Source of the DNA: Pseudopontixanthobacter vadosimaris
GTDB lineage: Bacteria > Pseudomonadota > Alphaproteobacteria > Sphingomonadales > Sphingomonadaceae
NCBI RefSeq assembly: GCF_012979275.1
Contig: NZ_JABASZ010000039.1
Span: 95,621-159,620 of the forward strand
Direction of reading: 5' to 3'
Length of the DNA stretch: 64,000 nucleotides
The notes beneath the pieces are model-generated. The model was not told the DNA's origin and did not search any database. It saw only the letters and a program-made list of their open reading frames with translations. Made by a program: the position numbers and the translations under genes. Shown here piece by piece: positions 47,097 through 55,705 of the stretch. How positions within the stretch are numbered: position 1 is the stretch's first letter; every line of letters starts with the position of its first letter.

Positions 47097-48319
47097 ACCA
47101 GCATTTCTGCTGCCGGTCCCTGCCCAAGAAATGCGGTGGGGCTGGCACTTGCCCCATAGGCCCCGGCGCAGAACACGGCCACGAGATCGCCCACATCGGC
47201 ATGGGGAAGATGCGCCTTGTCCGCCAGGCGGTCGAGCGGGGTGCAAAGACATCCGACGACATTGGCGACCTCCGTCGGTTCGGCGTCGAACGCCTTGACG
47301 AGGGCGAGCGGATAATTGCGGCGCACGACCGTGCCGAAATTGCCCGAAGCGGCCAGTTGGTGATGCAACCCGCCATCGGTGACGAGATAGATCTGGCCAT
47401 GGCTGATCTTGCGGTCCACGATCCGGGTCACGTAAACACCCGCTTCCCCCACCAGATACCGGCCCAGTTCCACACAGAACTCAGTGTCGGAGAATGCGTC
47501 CGAGGACACGGCCATCCGTGCTGACAGGGCTGCACCGATCCGCTCCATATCCAGCGCTTCGTCGCCATGGAAATAGGGGATGCCGAAACCGCCACCCAGG
47601 TTGAGCTTCGGCAGCGGCGTTCCGATCGCGTCCGTCAACTCGCCAGCGAGAGACAGCACATTATCCTGCGCCTCGATGATGGCGCCGGCATCGAGCGACT
47701 GGCTGCCGGTAAAGATATGCAGGCCCCGCCATTCGGCACCCTGTCCGATGATGGTGCGGGCGAGCGCCGGCACTCTTTCAGCATCGACGCCGAAGGGTTT
47801 GGCTCCCCCGCCCATCTTCATGCCGGAACCCTTGAGCTCGAAATCGGGATTGACCCGAATGGCGAGCCGGGGCCGGATGGCGAGGGTCTGCCCCATGGCA
47901 AGCGCGCGGCGCGCCTCGCCTTCGCTCTCGAGGTTGAGCGTGACGCCGGCGGTGATCGCGGCCTCCAGTTCGGCATCGCGCTTGCCCGGCCCGGCGAAAC
48001 TGACGCGGCGGGCATCGATGCCGGCCTGCAGGGCCAGCGCCAGCTCTCCTCCGGAAGCGATGTCGAACCCGTCGACCTCTTCTGACATCATTTCGAGTAT
48101 TGGGCGATATGGGTTTGCTTTTACAGCGTAATTGATCTGGACATCTTCTGGCAGAACCTGCCGAAGATGCGCGATGCGCTGCAAGATAGCTGCTCTGGAA
48201 TAGATGAAGATCGGCGTGCGGCCAGCCTTTTCGACGAACTCTTGCACCCGGCGTCCATCAAAGGACAGTTCGCCCCCCATGGCCTGGTAGAACGGCGGTA
48301 TGGGACCAAGTGGTTTCAA
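47093..48319 (-). CDS. XrtA-associated PLP-dependent decarboxylase
   Basis: A 408-residue alanine-racemase-fold decarboxylase of the diaminopimelate/ornithine type. The PLP lysine is in INYAVKANPYRP; the glycine-rich phosphate loop is LNLGGGFGIPYF; the C-terminal substrate side has VELGRYLVGEAGVYV and FCAGAYGASASPT. The exosortase-linked branch is functionally unassigned; it may decarboxylate a carrier-bound amino acid or make a diamine. The TTG start at 48319 with AGGAG eight bases upstream overlaps the ligase stop (TTGA). Confidence 0.9.
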   Translation of the reverse strand: MKPLGPIPPFYQAMGGELSFDGRRVQEFVEKAGRTPIFIYSRAAILQRIAHLRQVLPEDVQINYAVKANPYRPILEMMSEEVDGFDIASGGELALALQAGIDARRVSFAGPGKRDAELEAAITAGVTLNLESEGEARRALAMGQTLAIRPRLAIRVNPDFELKGSGMKMGGGAKPFGVDAERVPALARTIIGQGAEWRGLHIFTGSQSLDAGAIIEAQDNVLSLAGELTDAIGTPLPKLNLGGGFGIPYFHGDEALDMERIGAALSARMAVSSDAFSDTEFCVELGRYLVGEAGVYVTRIVDRKISHGQIYLVTDGGLHHQLAASGNFGTVVRRNYPLALVKAFDAEPTEVANVVGCLCTPLDRLADKAHLPHADVGDLVAVFCAGAYGASASPTAFLGQGPAAEMLV

Positions 48320-49866
48320 TTCGTCAACTCCTGCAGAATGTCCTGCCTGATCGCGGGCCGGTCCAGCTTGCCATTGGGATTGATCGGGAAATCGTCACGC
48401 CAGTGGATCATGCGCGGTTGCATGAAATTCGGCAGCATCTTTGCCAGGCGGGCTGGCAATTCACGCTCCGCAACATCGCGCGGCCCGGCGGCGCGCGCGG
48501 CGAGATGCACCGCCTGCCCAAGGCGCGCATCCTCGACGCCGAGTGCTACCGCATCGCGAACCAGACCTGTCGCCATGGCGGCATCCTCGATCTCTTGCGG
48601 ACTGATGCGATTACCTGCGCTCTTGATCATGGCGTCACGGCGCCCGACGAAATGCAGCAGACCATCCGCGTCGCGCCGCACCCTGTCGCCCGACCATACC
48701 GCGGTGCCGCCATAGCGGCTGCCCTTCGGTGCAGGTCTGAAGCGTTCGGCGGTGCGCACCGCATCCTGCCAGTAACCCTGCGCGACCAGGGGGCCGCAAT
48801 GCACCAACTCGCCTTCCTCATCGACGGCAGTTTCGTTGCCCGCGCCATCGATCACGAGAATTTCCGCATGCGGGATCGGCCTGCCCATCGAGGTTGGATG
48901 GCGGTCGACCAGATCAGGATCGAGATAGGTAGAGCGAAAGGCTTCTGTCAGTCCATACATCGGAAAAAGCCTGGTTCCCGGTAGTTTGCTACGCAATCTT
49001 CTCACCAGTTCTTTGGTCAGGGCACCCCCGCTGTTGGTGATCCGGCGCATCGTTCCTGCCACATCGTCAGGCCACTCCAGTTCCGCAAGCTGCATCCATA
49101 GCGGCGGCACCGCGGCAAGCGTCGTGATCGAATGACGGGAACAGGCCTTCACGACGTCTCGAGGCAGGAGATAATCGAGGGGAACGACACAGCCACCTGC
49201 AATCCATGTGGAAAACAGCTGGTTCTGTCCGTAATCGAAGCTGAGCGGCAGTACGGCCAGGGTGCGATCGTCGGCCGCCATGCCGAGATAGTGTGCCACG
49301 CTTACGGCACCCAGCCACATGTTTTCATGGCTCAGCATCACGCCCTTGGGCTGCCCGGTGGACCCGCTGGTGTACAGGATTGCCGCAAGTTCATCCGGCG
49401 AGGCTGTCGAGAATTCGCGCTGGCCATCCGCTGCATAGGCTTGGGCAATCGCATCCTGTTCGGACATGACGATGCAATCATCGGGGAGGTCGTCAGCGCT
49501 CAGGCTGTCCACCCGCGCCGATGTACCCAGCAGCATGGAGGCGCCGCAATCCCTGAGGATATAGCCGACCTGCAGCGGTTTGAGGAGCGGATTGACCGGC
49601 ACATGCACCAGCCCCGCCCGCGCTGTCGCCAATGGCATCAGGCAGGCCAGTTCCCCCTTCGCCGCCCAGGTGGCGACCCGCGCGCCCGCCGTATCGACAT
49701 GCTTCGACAGAAAGGCTGCGAGCCTTGCTACACGCTCTCTTAATTCACGATAGCTAAGCGTGCCGTCACGAAGCACCAACGCCGGAGCGTCGCCTGTCCC
49801 GCACTCCGCCAGATGGTCGATGGGGCGGCAGAGTTGCTCCGGCTTAGGATAAGGGACAGACGGCAT
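48316..49866 (-). CDS. XrtA-associated acyl-AMP ligase
   Basis: A 516-residue adenylate-forming enzyme. Motifs: YTSGSTGQPKGVMLSH (A3), MYGLTEAF (A5), WSGDRVRRDADGLLHFVGR (A7/A8 region) and the catalytic Lys in NPNGKLDR (A10). It activates a carboxylic acid as acyl-AMP and passes it to CoA or to the ACP encoded on the other side of the divergent start region. The substrate is unknown. GGAG lies five bases before the ATG; only 44 bases separate it from the divergent acyltransferase. Confidence 0.92.
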   Translation of the reverse strand: MPSVPYPKPEQLCRPIDHLAECGTGDAPALVLRDGTLSYRELRERVARLAAFLSKHVDTAGARVATWAAKGELACLMPLATARAGLVHVPVNPLLKPLQVGYILRDCGASMLLGTSARVDSLSADDLPDDCIVMSEQDAIAQAYAADGQREFSTASPDELAAILYTSGSTGQPKGVMLSHENMWLGAVSVAHYLGMAADDRTLAVLPLSFDYGQNQLFSTWIAGGCVVPLDYLLPRDVVKACSRHSITTLAAVPPLWMQLAELEWPDDVAGTMRRITNSGGALTKELVRRLRSKLPGTRLFPMYGLTEAFRSTYLDPDLVDRHPTSMGRPIPHAEILVIDGAGNETAVDEEGELVHCGPLVAQGYWQDAVRTAERFRPAPKGSRYGGTAVWSGDRVRRDADGLLHFVGRRDAMIKSAGNRISPQEIEDAAMATGLVRDAVALGVEDARLGQAVHLAARAAGPRDVAERELPARLAKMLPNFMQPRMIHWRDDFPINPNGKLDRPAIRQDILQELTN

Positions 49867-49910
49867 GGATGCTCCGGCAAACGGAAAATTCGGAAGAAAG
49901 GGAACGTGAC

Positions 49911-50909
49911 TTGATTTCGACCAGCTATCACGAGACTGTTAAGGTCTTGCAAGGGGCTGGGCATGACGGCACATCTCCTTTCGACAGGCTGGAATGGCTC
50001 TACCTGCTTGAGAAGCATCGACCTGCAGGCGGCGGAAAGCCCTTTATTGCGACAGCATCCGATGATGCCGCCACGGTCGCCCTTCCCTTGCGCAAAGATG
50101 GTGGCCGGCTGGAACCGCTGCGGAACTGGTACAATTTCACCTGGCGACCGGTCTGGAGAAGCGATGCCGGAGCCGACAGGCTCTGCACCGCCCTGGCAAG
50201 GGATCTGCGCCGGCATGCCTATCGGCTGACCCTGTGGCCCTTGCCGGAGGAGGATATGACCGCATCGCGCCTCGCGGCGGCCTTCCGGAAAGCTGGATGG
50301 CAGGTGTATATGTCACTATGCGACCACAACCATATCCTGCGTTTGGGCGATCGCAGCTTCGCGGAATATTGGGCTGACAGGCCCGGCCGGATGCGATCGA
50401 CCCTGCAGCGCAAGGGCAAGAAGGTCCGGACCGAAATAATCACGCGATTCTCGCAGGATGTATGGGACAGCTACGAAACCATCTACGCCGATAGCTGGAA
50501 GCCCGCGGAGGGCGATCCTGTCATGCTCAAGGAATTTGCAGAAGCGGAAGGCCGGGCCGGCAGGCTCAGGATGGCGACCGCCTATCAAAGCGAACAGCCT
50601 GTCGCGGCGCAGTTCTGGACGGTGGAGAACGGCATCGCCTATATTCACAAGCTGGCTCATGTGAAGGCAGCCAATCCCCTGTCGGCCGGCACTACTCTCA
50701 CGGCGGCATTGTTGCAGCATGTCATCGACAATGACGGGGTCGCGCTGGTGGATTTCGGGACAGGCGACGATGCCTACAAGAAGGACTGGATGGAGGACGA
50801 CCGGCCACGCTATCGGCTGGACTGCCTGGACCCCTGGCAGCCACGCGCCTGGCCTGCCCTTGCAAAGCGCGCAATCGTGCGGGTTGCACGCGGTAACGCA
50901 CGGGGGTAG
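49911..50909 (+). CDS. FemAB/GNAT-like acyltransferase, XrtA locus
   Basis: A 332-residue acyltransferase with a Acetyltransf_6/BioF2-like fold: FDRLEWLYLLEKHRP at the N-terminus, GRMRSTLQRKGKKVRTEI and the C-terminal LSAGTTLTAALLQHVID, DFGTGDDAYKKDWM. It is a second FemAB-type protein of the locus, only distantly like the one at 38702. The TTG at 49911 with AAAGGGA seven bases upstream is chosen; an ATG at 49869 in the same frame lacks a ribosome site. It heads a plus-strand group with the ACP and two hydrolase-like genes. Confidence 0.85.
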   Translation: MISTSYHETVKVLQGAGHDGTSPFDRLEWLYLLEKHRPAGGGKPFIATASDDAATVALPLRKDGGRLEPLRNWYNFTWRPVWRSDAGADRLCTALARDLRRHAYRLTLWPLPEEDMTASRLAAAFRKAGWQVYMSLCDHNHILRLGDRSFAEYWADRPGRMRSTLQRKGKKVRTEIITRFSQDVWDSYETIYADSWKPAEGDPVMLKEFAEAEGRAGRLRMATAYQSEQPVAAQFWTVENGIAYIHKLAHVKAANPLSAGTTLTAALLQHVIDNDGVALVDFGTGDDAYKKDWMEDDRPRYRLDCLDPWQPRAWPALAKRAIVRVARGNARG

Positions 50910-50983
50910 GTGGCGATCCGCCACGAACGGGAATCGCAATCAGATGCAGCGCTGCAGCGCTGCCGTCGGAGAGGGGACCAGCG

Positions 50984-51298
50984 ATGACAGAAGAAGCCGC
51001 CGATCAGGTCGGGGAAAGCGCGGCAATGGCGCCGGACCGTCATACGCTGGATATCCAGTTGCGATCCATTCTTGCCGACATCCTCAACCTCGACGCGGAT
51101 CGCGTTGCCGGTTTCACGAATGCCACGGGTCTGTTCGGCCATCTGCCAGAACTCGATTCGATGGCTGTCGCAGGTCTGCTGACCGAAATGGAAGACAGGC
51201 TCGACATTCTTATCGAGGACGACGATGTCGATGGCGAGATGCTGGAGACCTATGGCGGTCTGCTGGTTTTTGCCGAAGCAAAGGTCATCGGCAACTGA
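50984..51298 (+). CDS. Acyl carrier protein, XrtA locus
   Basis: A 104-residue acidic carrier protein. The phosphopantetheine Ser lies in LPELDSMAVAGLL, and the surrounding four-helix pattern (IRADILNLDADR-like helix 1, LLTEMEDRLDILI helix 2) is that of ACPs. It has an N-terminal extension of about 18 residues. GAGAGGGG lies five bases upstream. Its partner for loading is probably the acyl-AMP ligase at 48316, and for unloading one of the FemAB-like proteins; this is inferred from context. Confidence 0.88.
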   Translation: MTEEAADQVGESAAMAPDRHTLDIQLRSILADILNLDADRVAGFTNATGLFGHLPELDSMAVAGLLTEMEDRLDILIEDDDVDGEMLETYGGLLVFAEAKVIGN

Positions 51299-51357
51299 TC
51301 GAACCTGCCTTTATATCCTGGTCCTGCCCCGCCCCGGATGCAGCCAGAAACGACGAG

Positions 51358-51981
51358 ATGGCCGTAGCCCTCGACAGTGGCAGCCGCTTGCGTCTGGTGA
51401 TCCTGCCGGCCCTGTTCGACGAAGCCAACCGGATGCGGAAGTTCACGCTGGACGTGATGCGCACGCTTGGCACTGGCGGTATCGACACTTTCCTGCCCGA
51501 CCTGCCGGGGTGCAATGAGAGCCTTGCCCCGCTGCGGGCGCAAACGCTTTCATCCTGGCGCGAAGCCGCAGATCGTGCGGTGCGATCCTTCGGCATCAGC
51601 CATGTCCTGACGATCCGGGGCGGCGCGCTGCTCGCTCCGGCCGGTGTTCCCGTCATCGCTTATGCGCCGGTTACCGGCGCAAGGATGCTGCGTACCATGA
51701 TGCGCGCGCGGTCCATACAGGCGCGGGAAGCCGGACACGAGGAAAGCCTTGCCAGCCTCGCCGACACGGGCCGCAAGGATGGGCTGGACCTCGCCGGCTG
51801 GCCCATCGGTGCCGGGATGTTCCGCGAAATGGAAGATGCCGTGCCCGTCGCGGGTGCTTGCGCGACGATTGATCAGGGCGATCTCGGCGGCCCCGGCCTG
51901 TGGTTGCGCGCAGAGCCCGGGTCGGACGCCCTCCAGGCCGAAACTCTCGCCAGCCTCGTTGCATCGGCAATGCAGGCATGA
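51358..51981 (+). CDS. Exosortase A-associated hydrolase-2-like protein
   Basis: A protein of about 207 residues with the order of the exosortase A-associated hydrolase 2 family: LPALFDEANRMRKFT, then FLPDLPGCNESL, then LSSWREAADRAV. The nucleophile elbow, where an alpha/beta-hydrolase needs GxSxG, reads TIRGGALL and has no Ser, so activity is doubtful. It is shorter than typical members (about 260-300). The start at 51358 is the first ATG after the ACP; no strong ribosome site is seen. It overlaps the next gene by four bases (ATGA). Confidence 0.7.
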   Translation: MAVALDSGSRLRLVILPALFDEANRMRKFTLDVMRTLGTGGIDTFLPDLPGCNESLAPLRAQTLSSWREAADRAVRSFGISHVLTIRGGALLAPAGVPVIAYAPVTGARMLRTMMRARSIQAREAGHEESLASLADTGRKDGLDLAGWPIGAGMFREMEDAVPVAGACATIDQGDLGGPGLWLRAEPGSDALQAETLASLVASAMQA

Positions 51982-52751
51982 GCCGCCTGCACCTCACCTT
52001 CCCATGCGAAGGAAGCCGCCTGGCGGGCACCATCGACACCGCACCGGGCCAAACGGGTCTGCTGATCGTGACCGGGGGTAACGAGATACGGTCCGGCGCG
52101 TTTTCGGGCCAGGCGCGATTTGCCGCGACGATTGCCCGGGCAGGCTTTCCCGTCTTTCGCTACGATCGGCGGGGCGTGGGCGACAGCGATGGCGAGAACC
52201 GCGGGTTCCGTTGGGCCGGTGCCGATCTCACCGCCGCCCTCGCCGGCTTCCGTGCCATCAGCCCGCAGATCGTGCGCGTCGTGGGCTTCGGCAATTGCGA
52301 CGCTGCCAGTGCGCTGATGCTGGCGGCAGGTGGCGGATGCGACAGCCTGATTCTTTCGAACCCGTGGACTATCGAAGATGGCGACGACACGCCGCCTCCT
52401 GCGGCGATCCGTATACGTTATGCAGAAAAGCTGCGCAATCCGCGCGAATTGATGAGGCTGATCAGGGGGCAGATCGATATTGCCAAGCTGGCCGGTGGAT
52501 TGCGCAAGGCCGCCGCTGCAAAAGCAGGGCCGACCTCCCTGGCGCAGGAGATGCAGGCAGGGCTCGCCCGCTTCGATGGTCCGGTGCGCATCCTGCTGGC
52601 AACGGCCGACCGCACGGCGCAGGCGTTTGCGGAAAGCTGGCCCGCCGATGACGAACGCATCCGGCGCTGCGAAGATGCGACCCATGCCTATGCCGAGCCG
52701 AAATCGGCAAGCTGGTTAGTGGATCAGACCTTGCTCGCGCTGCGGTCCTGA
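51978..52751 (+). CDS. Exosortase A-associated hydrolase 1
   Basis: A 257-residue alpha/beta-hydrolase. It starts with LHLTFPCEGSRLAGTID and has the oxyanion/strand motif IVTGGNEIRSGAFSG, the YDRRGVGDSDGENRGF segment, and a late His in DATHAYAEP. The expected nucleophile elbow reads GFGNCDAAS, so a Cys occupies the nucleophile position, seen in this family. Possible role: thioesterase or deacylase for the carrier-bound intermediate. It overlaps the convergent rRNA methyltransferase gene by 28 bases. Confidence 0.85.
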   Translation: MSRLHLTFPCEGSRLAGTIDTAPGQTGLLIVTGGNEIRSGAFSGQARFAATIARAGFPVFRYDRRGVGDSDGENRGFRWAGADLTAALAGFRAISPQIVRVVGFGNCDAASALMLAAGGGCDSLILSNPWTIEDGDDTPPPAAIRIRYAEKLRNPRELMRLIRGQIDIAKLAGGLRKAAAAKAGPTSLAQEMQAGLARFDGPVRILLATADRTAQAFAESWPADDERIRRCEDATHAYAEPKSASWLVDQTLLALRS

Positions 52752-53953
52752 CGCAGGAACAGGCTGGCGAGTTCGACATGGGTCGACCAGCGGAACTGTC
52801 CGATCGGCCGCAGTTCCTGCAAGGTGAAGCCCGCCTCCACCAAGACCCTGGCATCGCGTGCCCAGCTCGCCGGATTGCAGCTGATGTAAATGACGCGTTC
52901 CGCCTCGCTCTCGGCGATCCTCGCGATCTGCTCGCGCGCGCCTGCGCGTGGCGGATCGAGCAGGACGCCTGAAAATCTGTTCAGTTCCTCCGCCATCAGC
53001 GGGTTGCGGAACAGGTCGCGATGCATGGTAAACACGGGGCGTCCGCTGCGACCGGCAGCGGATTTGCAGGCCAGATGCGCCTCGCGCGCCGCTTCGACGG
53101 CCAGCACCTTGCACCTGTCCGCCAAGGCGAAGGAGAATGTGCCGAGACCGGCGAAAAGATCAACGACGGTATCGCAGTCGCCAAGCCAGTCCCTTGCTGC
53201 CTGCACCAGCGCAGCTTCGCCATCGCGCGTAGCCTGCAGGAAGGATCCGACCGGGAAGGGCACGGCCACGCCGCCGAGCATCACGGTGACCGGCTCGGGC
53301 TCCCACTGCGGTTCCGGCCCGTAGCCATTGTCGATGGTAAGCCGCGCCAGACGATGTTCCCGCGCGAAGTCGAGAAGTTCCTCGGTCTGCGCCAGCCCTT
53401 CGAGGGAAAGACCCGTAAAACCGCAGTCGATGCCGTGATCCGTCAGCGACATTTCGACATCCACGGCAAACTTGCCCTTTCGCCGCGACAGGAGCTGCCG
53501 GACAGGATCGACCAGTGCGAACAATGCTTCGTCCAGGATATGACATTCATGCATGTCGACGATGCGATGCGATCCGCTTTCGCGAAAGCCAATGGTGGCG
53601 CGCCTGCCTCCGCTGGCGGCATGCAGCGTCGCCCTCCGGCGGCTGCGCGGCGGCGAAAGATGGGCAGGCGCAAGAGTCGCGGGGGTAAGCCCCTGCCCTT
53701 CCGCGGCATTGCGTACACGGTCCGTGACGAAATCGCGCAAGGCCTTATCGTCGAGATGCTGTAGCTGACAGCCGCCGCATTGCGGAAAATGGCGGCATGG
53801 GGGCGAGGCATGATGCGGGCCGGCGACGATCGCGCCATCGGCCATCAGCAGATCGCCGGGTGCCGCGCCGCCTGCGTGGCGTCCATCCGCCGTCACGCCA
53901 TCGCCCCTCGCCGCGACGCGGACGATCGGCACCGCTTCGGTGCTGGCGCTCAC
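52724..53953 (-). CDS. TrmA/RlmD-type RNA m5U methyltransferase
   Basis: A 409-residue SAM-dependent enzyme methylating uridine C5 in rRNA or tRNA. The N-terminal TRAM-like part is followed by the [4Fe-4S] cysteines PPCRHFPQCGGCQLQH. The Rossmann motif is VVDLFAGLGTFSFAL, then LLDPPRAGAREQ, and the nucleophile is in YISCNPASWARD. Whether it acts on 23S rRNA (RlmD/RlmC) or tRNA cannot be told. The GTG at 53953 overlaps the stop of the NAD(P)HX gene (GTGA); the longer open frame to 54145 is that gene out of frame. Confidence 0.92.
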   Translation of the reverse strand: MSASTEAVPIVRVAARGDGVTADGRHAGGAAPGDLLMADGAIVAGPHHASPPCRHFPQCGGCQLQHLDDKALRDFVTDRVRNAAEGQGLTPATLAPAHLSPPRSRRRATLHAASGGRRATIGFRESGSHRIVDMHECHILDEALFALVDPVRQLLSRRKGKFAVDVEMSLTDHGIDCGFTGLSLEGLAQTEELLDFAREHRLARLTIDNGYGPEPQWEPEPVTVMLGGVAVPFPVGSFLQATRDGEAALVQAARDWLGDCDTVVDLFAGLGTFSFALADRCKVLAVEAAREAHLACKSAAGRSGRPVFTMHRDLFRNPLMAEELNRFSGVLLDPPRAGAREQIARIAESEAERVIYISCNPASWARDARVLVEAGFTLQELRPIGQFRWSTHVELASLFLRQDRSASKV

Positions 53954-55341
53954 GACAGCGAAGCCCATGCATCGGCGGCGCGGTCCGCCAGCATTCCGGC
54001 GGTGAAAGCGGGACCGGCCAGCCGGGCTGCCGCCGCGTGAAGGGCACAGCCCTGTTCGGCAGCGGCAACCGCGTCGATCCCGGTCGCAAGTCTGCTGGCG
54101 ATCATGCCCGCAAGAACATCGCCGGAGCCTGCTGTCGAAAGCCATGATGTCGCCGGCGGGCAGAAGATGATTTCACCATCGGGCGAAGCGATGACGGTAT
54201 CCGGACCCTTGGCGATTACCAGCGATCTGCTCGCCTTCGCCAGCGCCTGCGCCCGCAGATGCTTCGCGCCCGTGCCGGGGAGCGACAATCTGTCCCCCAG
54301 GACCTGCAATTCTCCTTCATGCGGAGTCAGGATCGTCTGCGTCTCACGGGTCTGCAGCATCTCAGGCCGCAGCAGAGCCAGGCCATCGGCATCGATCACG
54401 CAAGGCCGCGCCAGCGCCAGCGCCTGCCTCAGCCGGTGTGTCGCCCCCTCACCCCTCCCGAGACCCGGGCCAACGAGGAGAGCGGAGATCCTGCCATCAT
54501 CCAATGCTTCATCCAGCGGCGCCTCCACGATGACGAGTTCCGCAGGTGCATCGGGATGGGAATGGCTGGCGAACAGCTTCACGTAACCCGCACCGCTTCG
54601 CATGGCCGCCTGTGCAGCCAGCAAGCCGGCACCGGGCATCTCGCCACCAACGATCGCCAGCAGACCACGGGTGTATTTATGGCTTCCGGATTCCGGCGGA
54701 TGAAGGCGTGGGCGCTGCGCCAGGCGCATTGCAGCATCGGCCACGATCCCGATGTCGGCAAGCCGGAGCATACCCATGCGGGCCATCGCGGGCATCAGGA
54801 AATGTGCCGGTTTCCATGCCCCGATCGCGACGGTGAGATCATAGCTGATGCAACTTCCGAGCAAGTGCCCCGTATCGCTGTCGATCCCGCTCGGGCAATC
54901 GACAGCTATCGCAAGAGCGTGGCTTTCGTGCATGGATCGCAGCAATTGCGATAGGCCGTCGCCCAGTTCGCGGGTCTGGCCAACGCCGACCAGACAGTCG
55001 ACGAACACTCCGCCCGGACGTTTCTTCCATTCGCTGTCGATCGCGCCATCATATATCCGGCGGGCGGCCGTTGCCGTGTCGCTCTTCGTGCCGAGAGGCG
55101 CGACGACCGTCAGGTCGAGCCCTCGCCGGACGAGTTCATCGGCAATGATGAAACCGTCGCCGCCATTGTCTCCCGGGCCGCATAATATCGTTACCGGACG
55201 ACCGGCGGCCATCCGCCAGACAAATTCGGCAACCGCCGTCCCGGCCTGCTTCATCAGGTCGAGCGCGGATTGCCCGCGAGCCATCAATGCGGCTTCGGCT
55301 TCGCGCATCGCTGGTGCACCGAGAACCGGCTCAGTCCGCAT
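53950..55341 (-). CDS. nnr: Bifunctional NAD(P)H-hydrate repair enzyme
   Basis: A 463-residue fusion repairing hydrated NAD(P)H. The N-terminal epimerase (YjeF_N, to about residue 210) shows LCGPGDNGGDGFIIADELV and VDCPSGIDSDTG. The C-terminal ADP-dependent dehydratase shows GLLAIVGGEMPGAGLLAA, LTPHEGELQVLG and STAGSGDVLAGMI. Several ATGs lie close together (55341, 55344, 55353); 55341 is chosen for its GGGG six bases upstream. It overlaps the lipoprotein gene by 11 bases. Confidence 0.94.
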   Translation of the reverse strand: MRTEPVLGAPAMREAEAALMARGQSALDLMKQAGTAVAEFVWRMAAGRPVTILCGPGDNGGDGFIIADELVRRGLDLTVVAPLGTKSDTATAARRIYDGAIDSEWKKRPGGVFVDCLVGVGQTRELGDGLSQLLRSMHESHALAIAVDCPSGIDSDTGHLLGSCISYDLTVAIGAWKPAHFLMPAMARMGMLRLADIGIVADAAMRLAQRPRLHPPESGSHKYTRGLLAIVGGEMPGAGLLAAQAAMRSGAGYVKLFASHSHPDAPAELVIVEAPLDEALDDGRISALLVGPGLGRGEGATHRLRQALALARPCVIDADGLALLRPEMLQTRETQTILTPHEGELQVLGDRLSLPGTGAKHLRAQALAKASRSLVIAKGPDTVIASPDGEIIFCPPATSWLSTAGSGDVLAGMIASRLATGIDAVAAAEQGCALHAAAARLAGPAFTAGMLADRAADAWASLS

Positions 55342-55705
55342 CATCTGCCCCATTGCGCGTCGCAGGGAATCGATAGCGGTCGCCATCCACCGCCACTTCC
55401 AGGATATCTCCGTCGAGCAACCGTTCGAGTTCGCCGGCACCATCGGCGGAAACGAGGCCGCGACCGTCGCGTGCCTCTTCCATGCGCCGGAACCCGCCGC
55501 CGGGATGTCTTATTATCAGATATTTGCCATTGGCAACTGTCACGGTTTCGACCTGGCATTCAGAGGTCATTCCTCCCCCGTCCAGCGAACATTCTATCGC
55601 CCTGGCACCCGGATCGGCCTGAGCCTGCGTCGGCGGATTGCCGCAGGCAGCCACGCCGGCCGCAAGGACGAAAGCGACGGCGAAATCAGATGTCGGCATA
55701 GACAT
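55331..55705 (-). CDS. Small predicted lipoprotein
   Basis: A protein of about 124 residues. [21 protein letters not shown] is a signal peptide with lipobox (VAAC). The mature part is acidic and has two Cys ([13 protein letters not shown]) then [19 protein letters not shown] and [18 protein letters not shown]; this resembles small lipoproteins annotated only as hypothetical in sphingomonads. No function is recognised. Its start lies within the last codons of ilvD and its end within the start of nnr. An in-frame ATG at 55699 is an alternative start. Confidence 0.65.
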   Translation of the reverse strand: MSMPTSDFAVAFVLAAGVAACGNPPTQAQADPGARAIECSLDGGGMTSECQVETVTVANGKYLIIRHPGGGFRRMEEARDGRGLVSADGAGELERLLDGDILEVAVDGDRYRFPATRNGADDAD

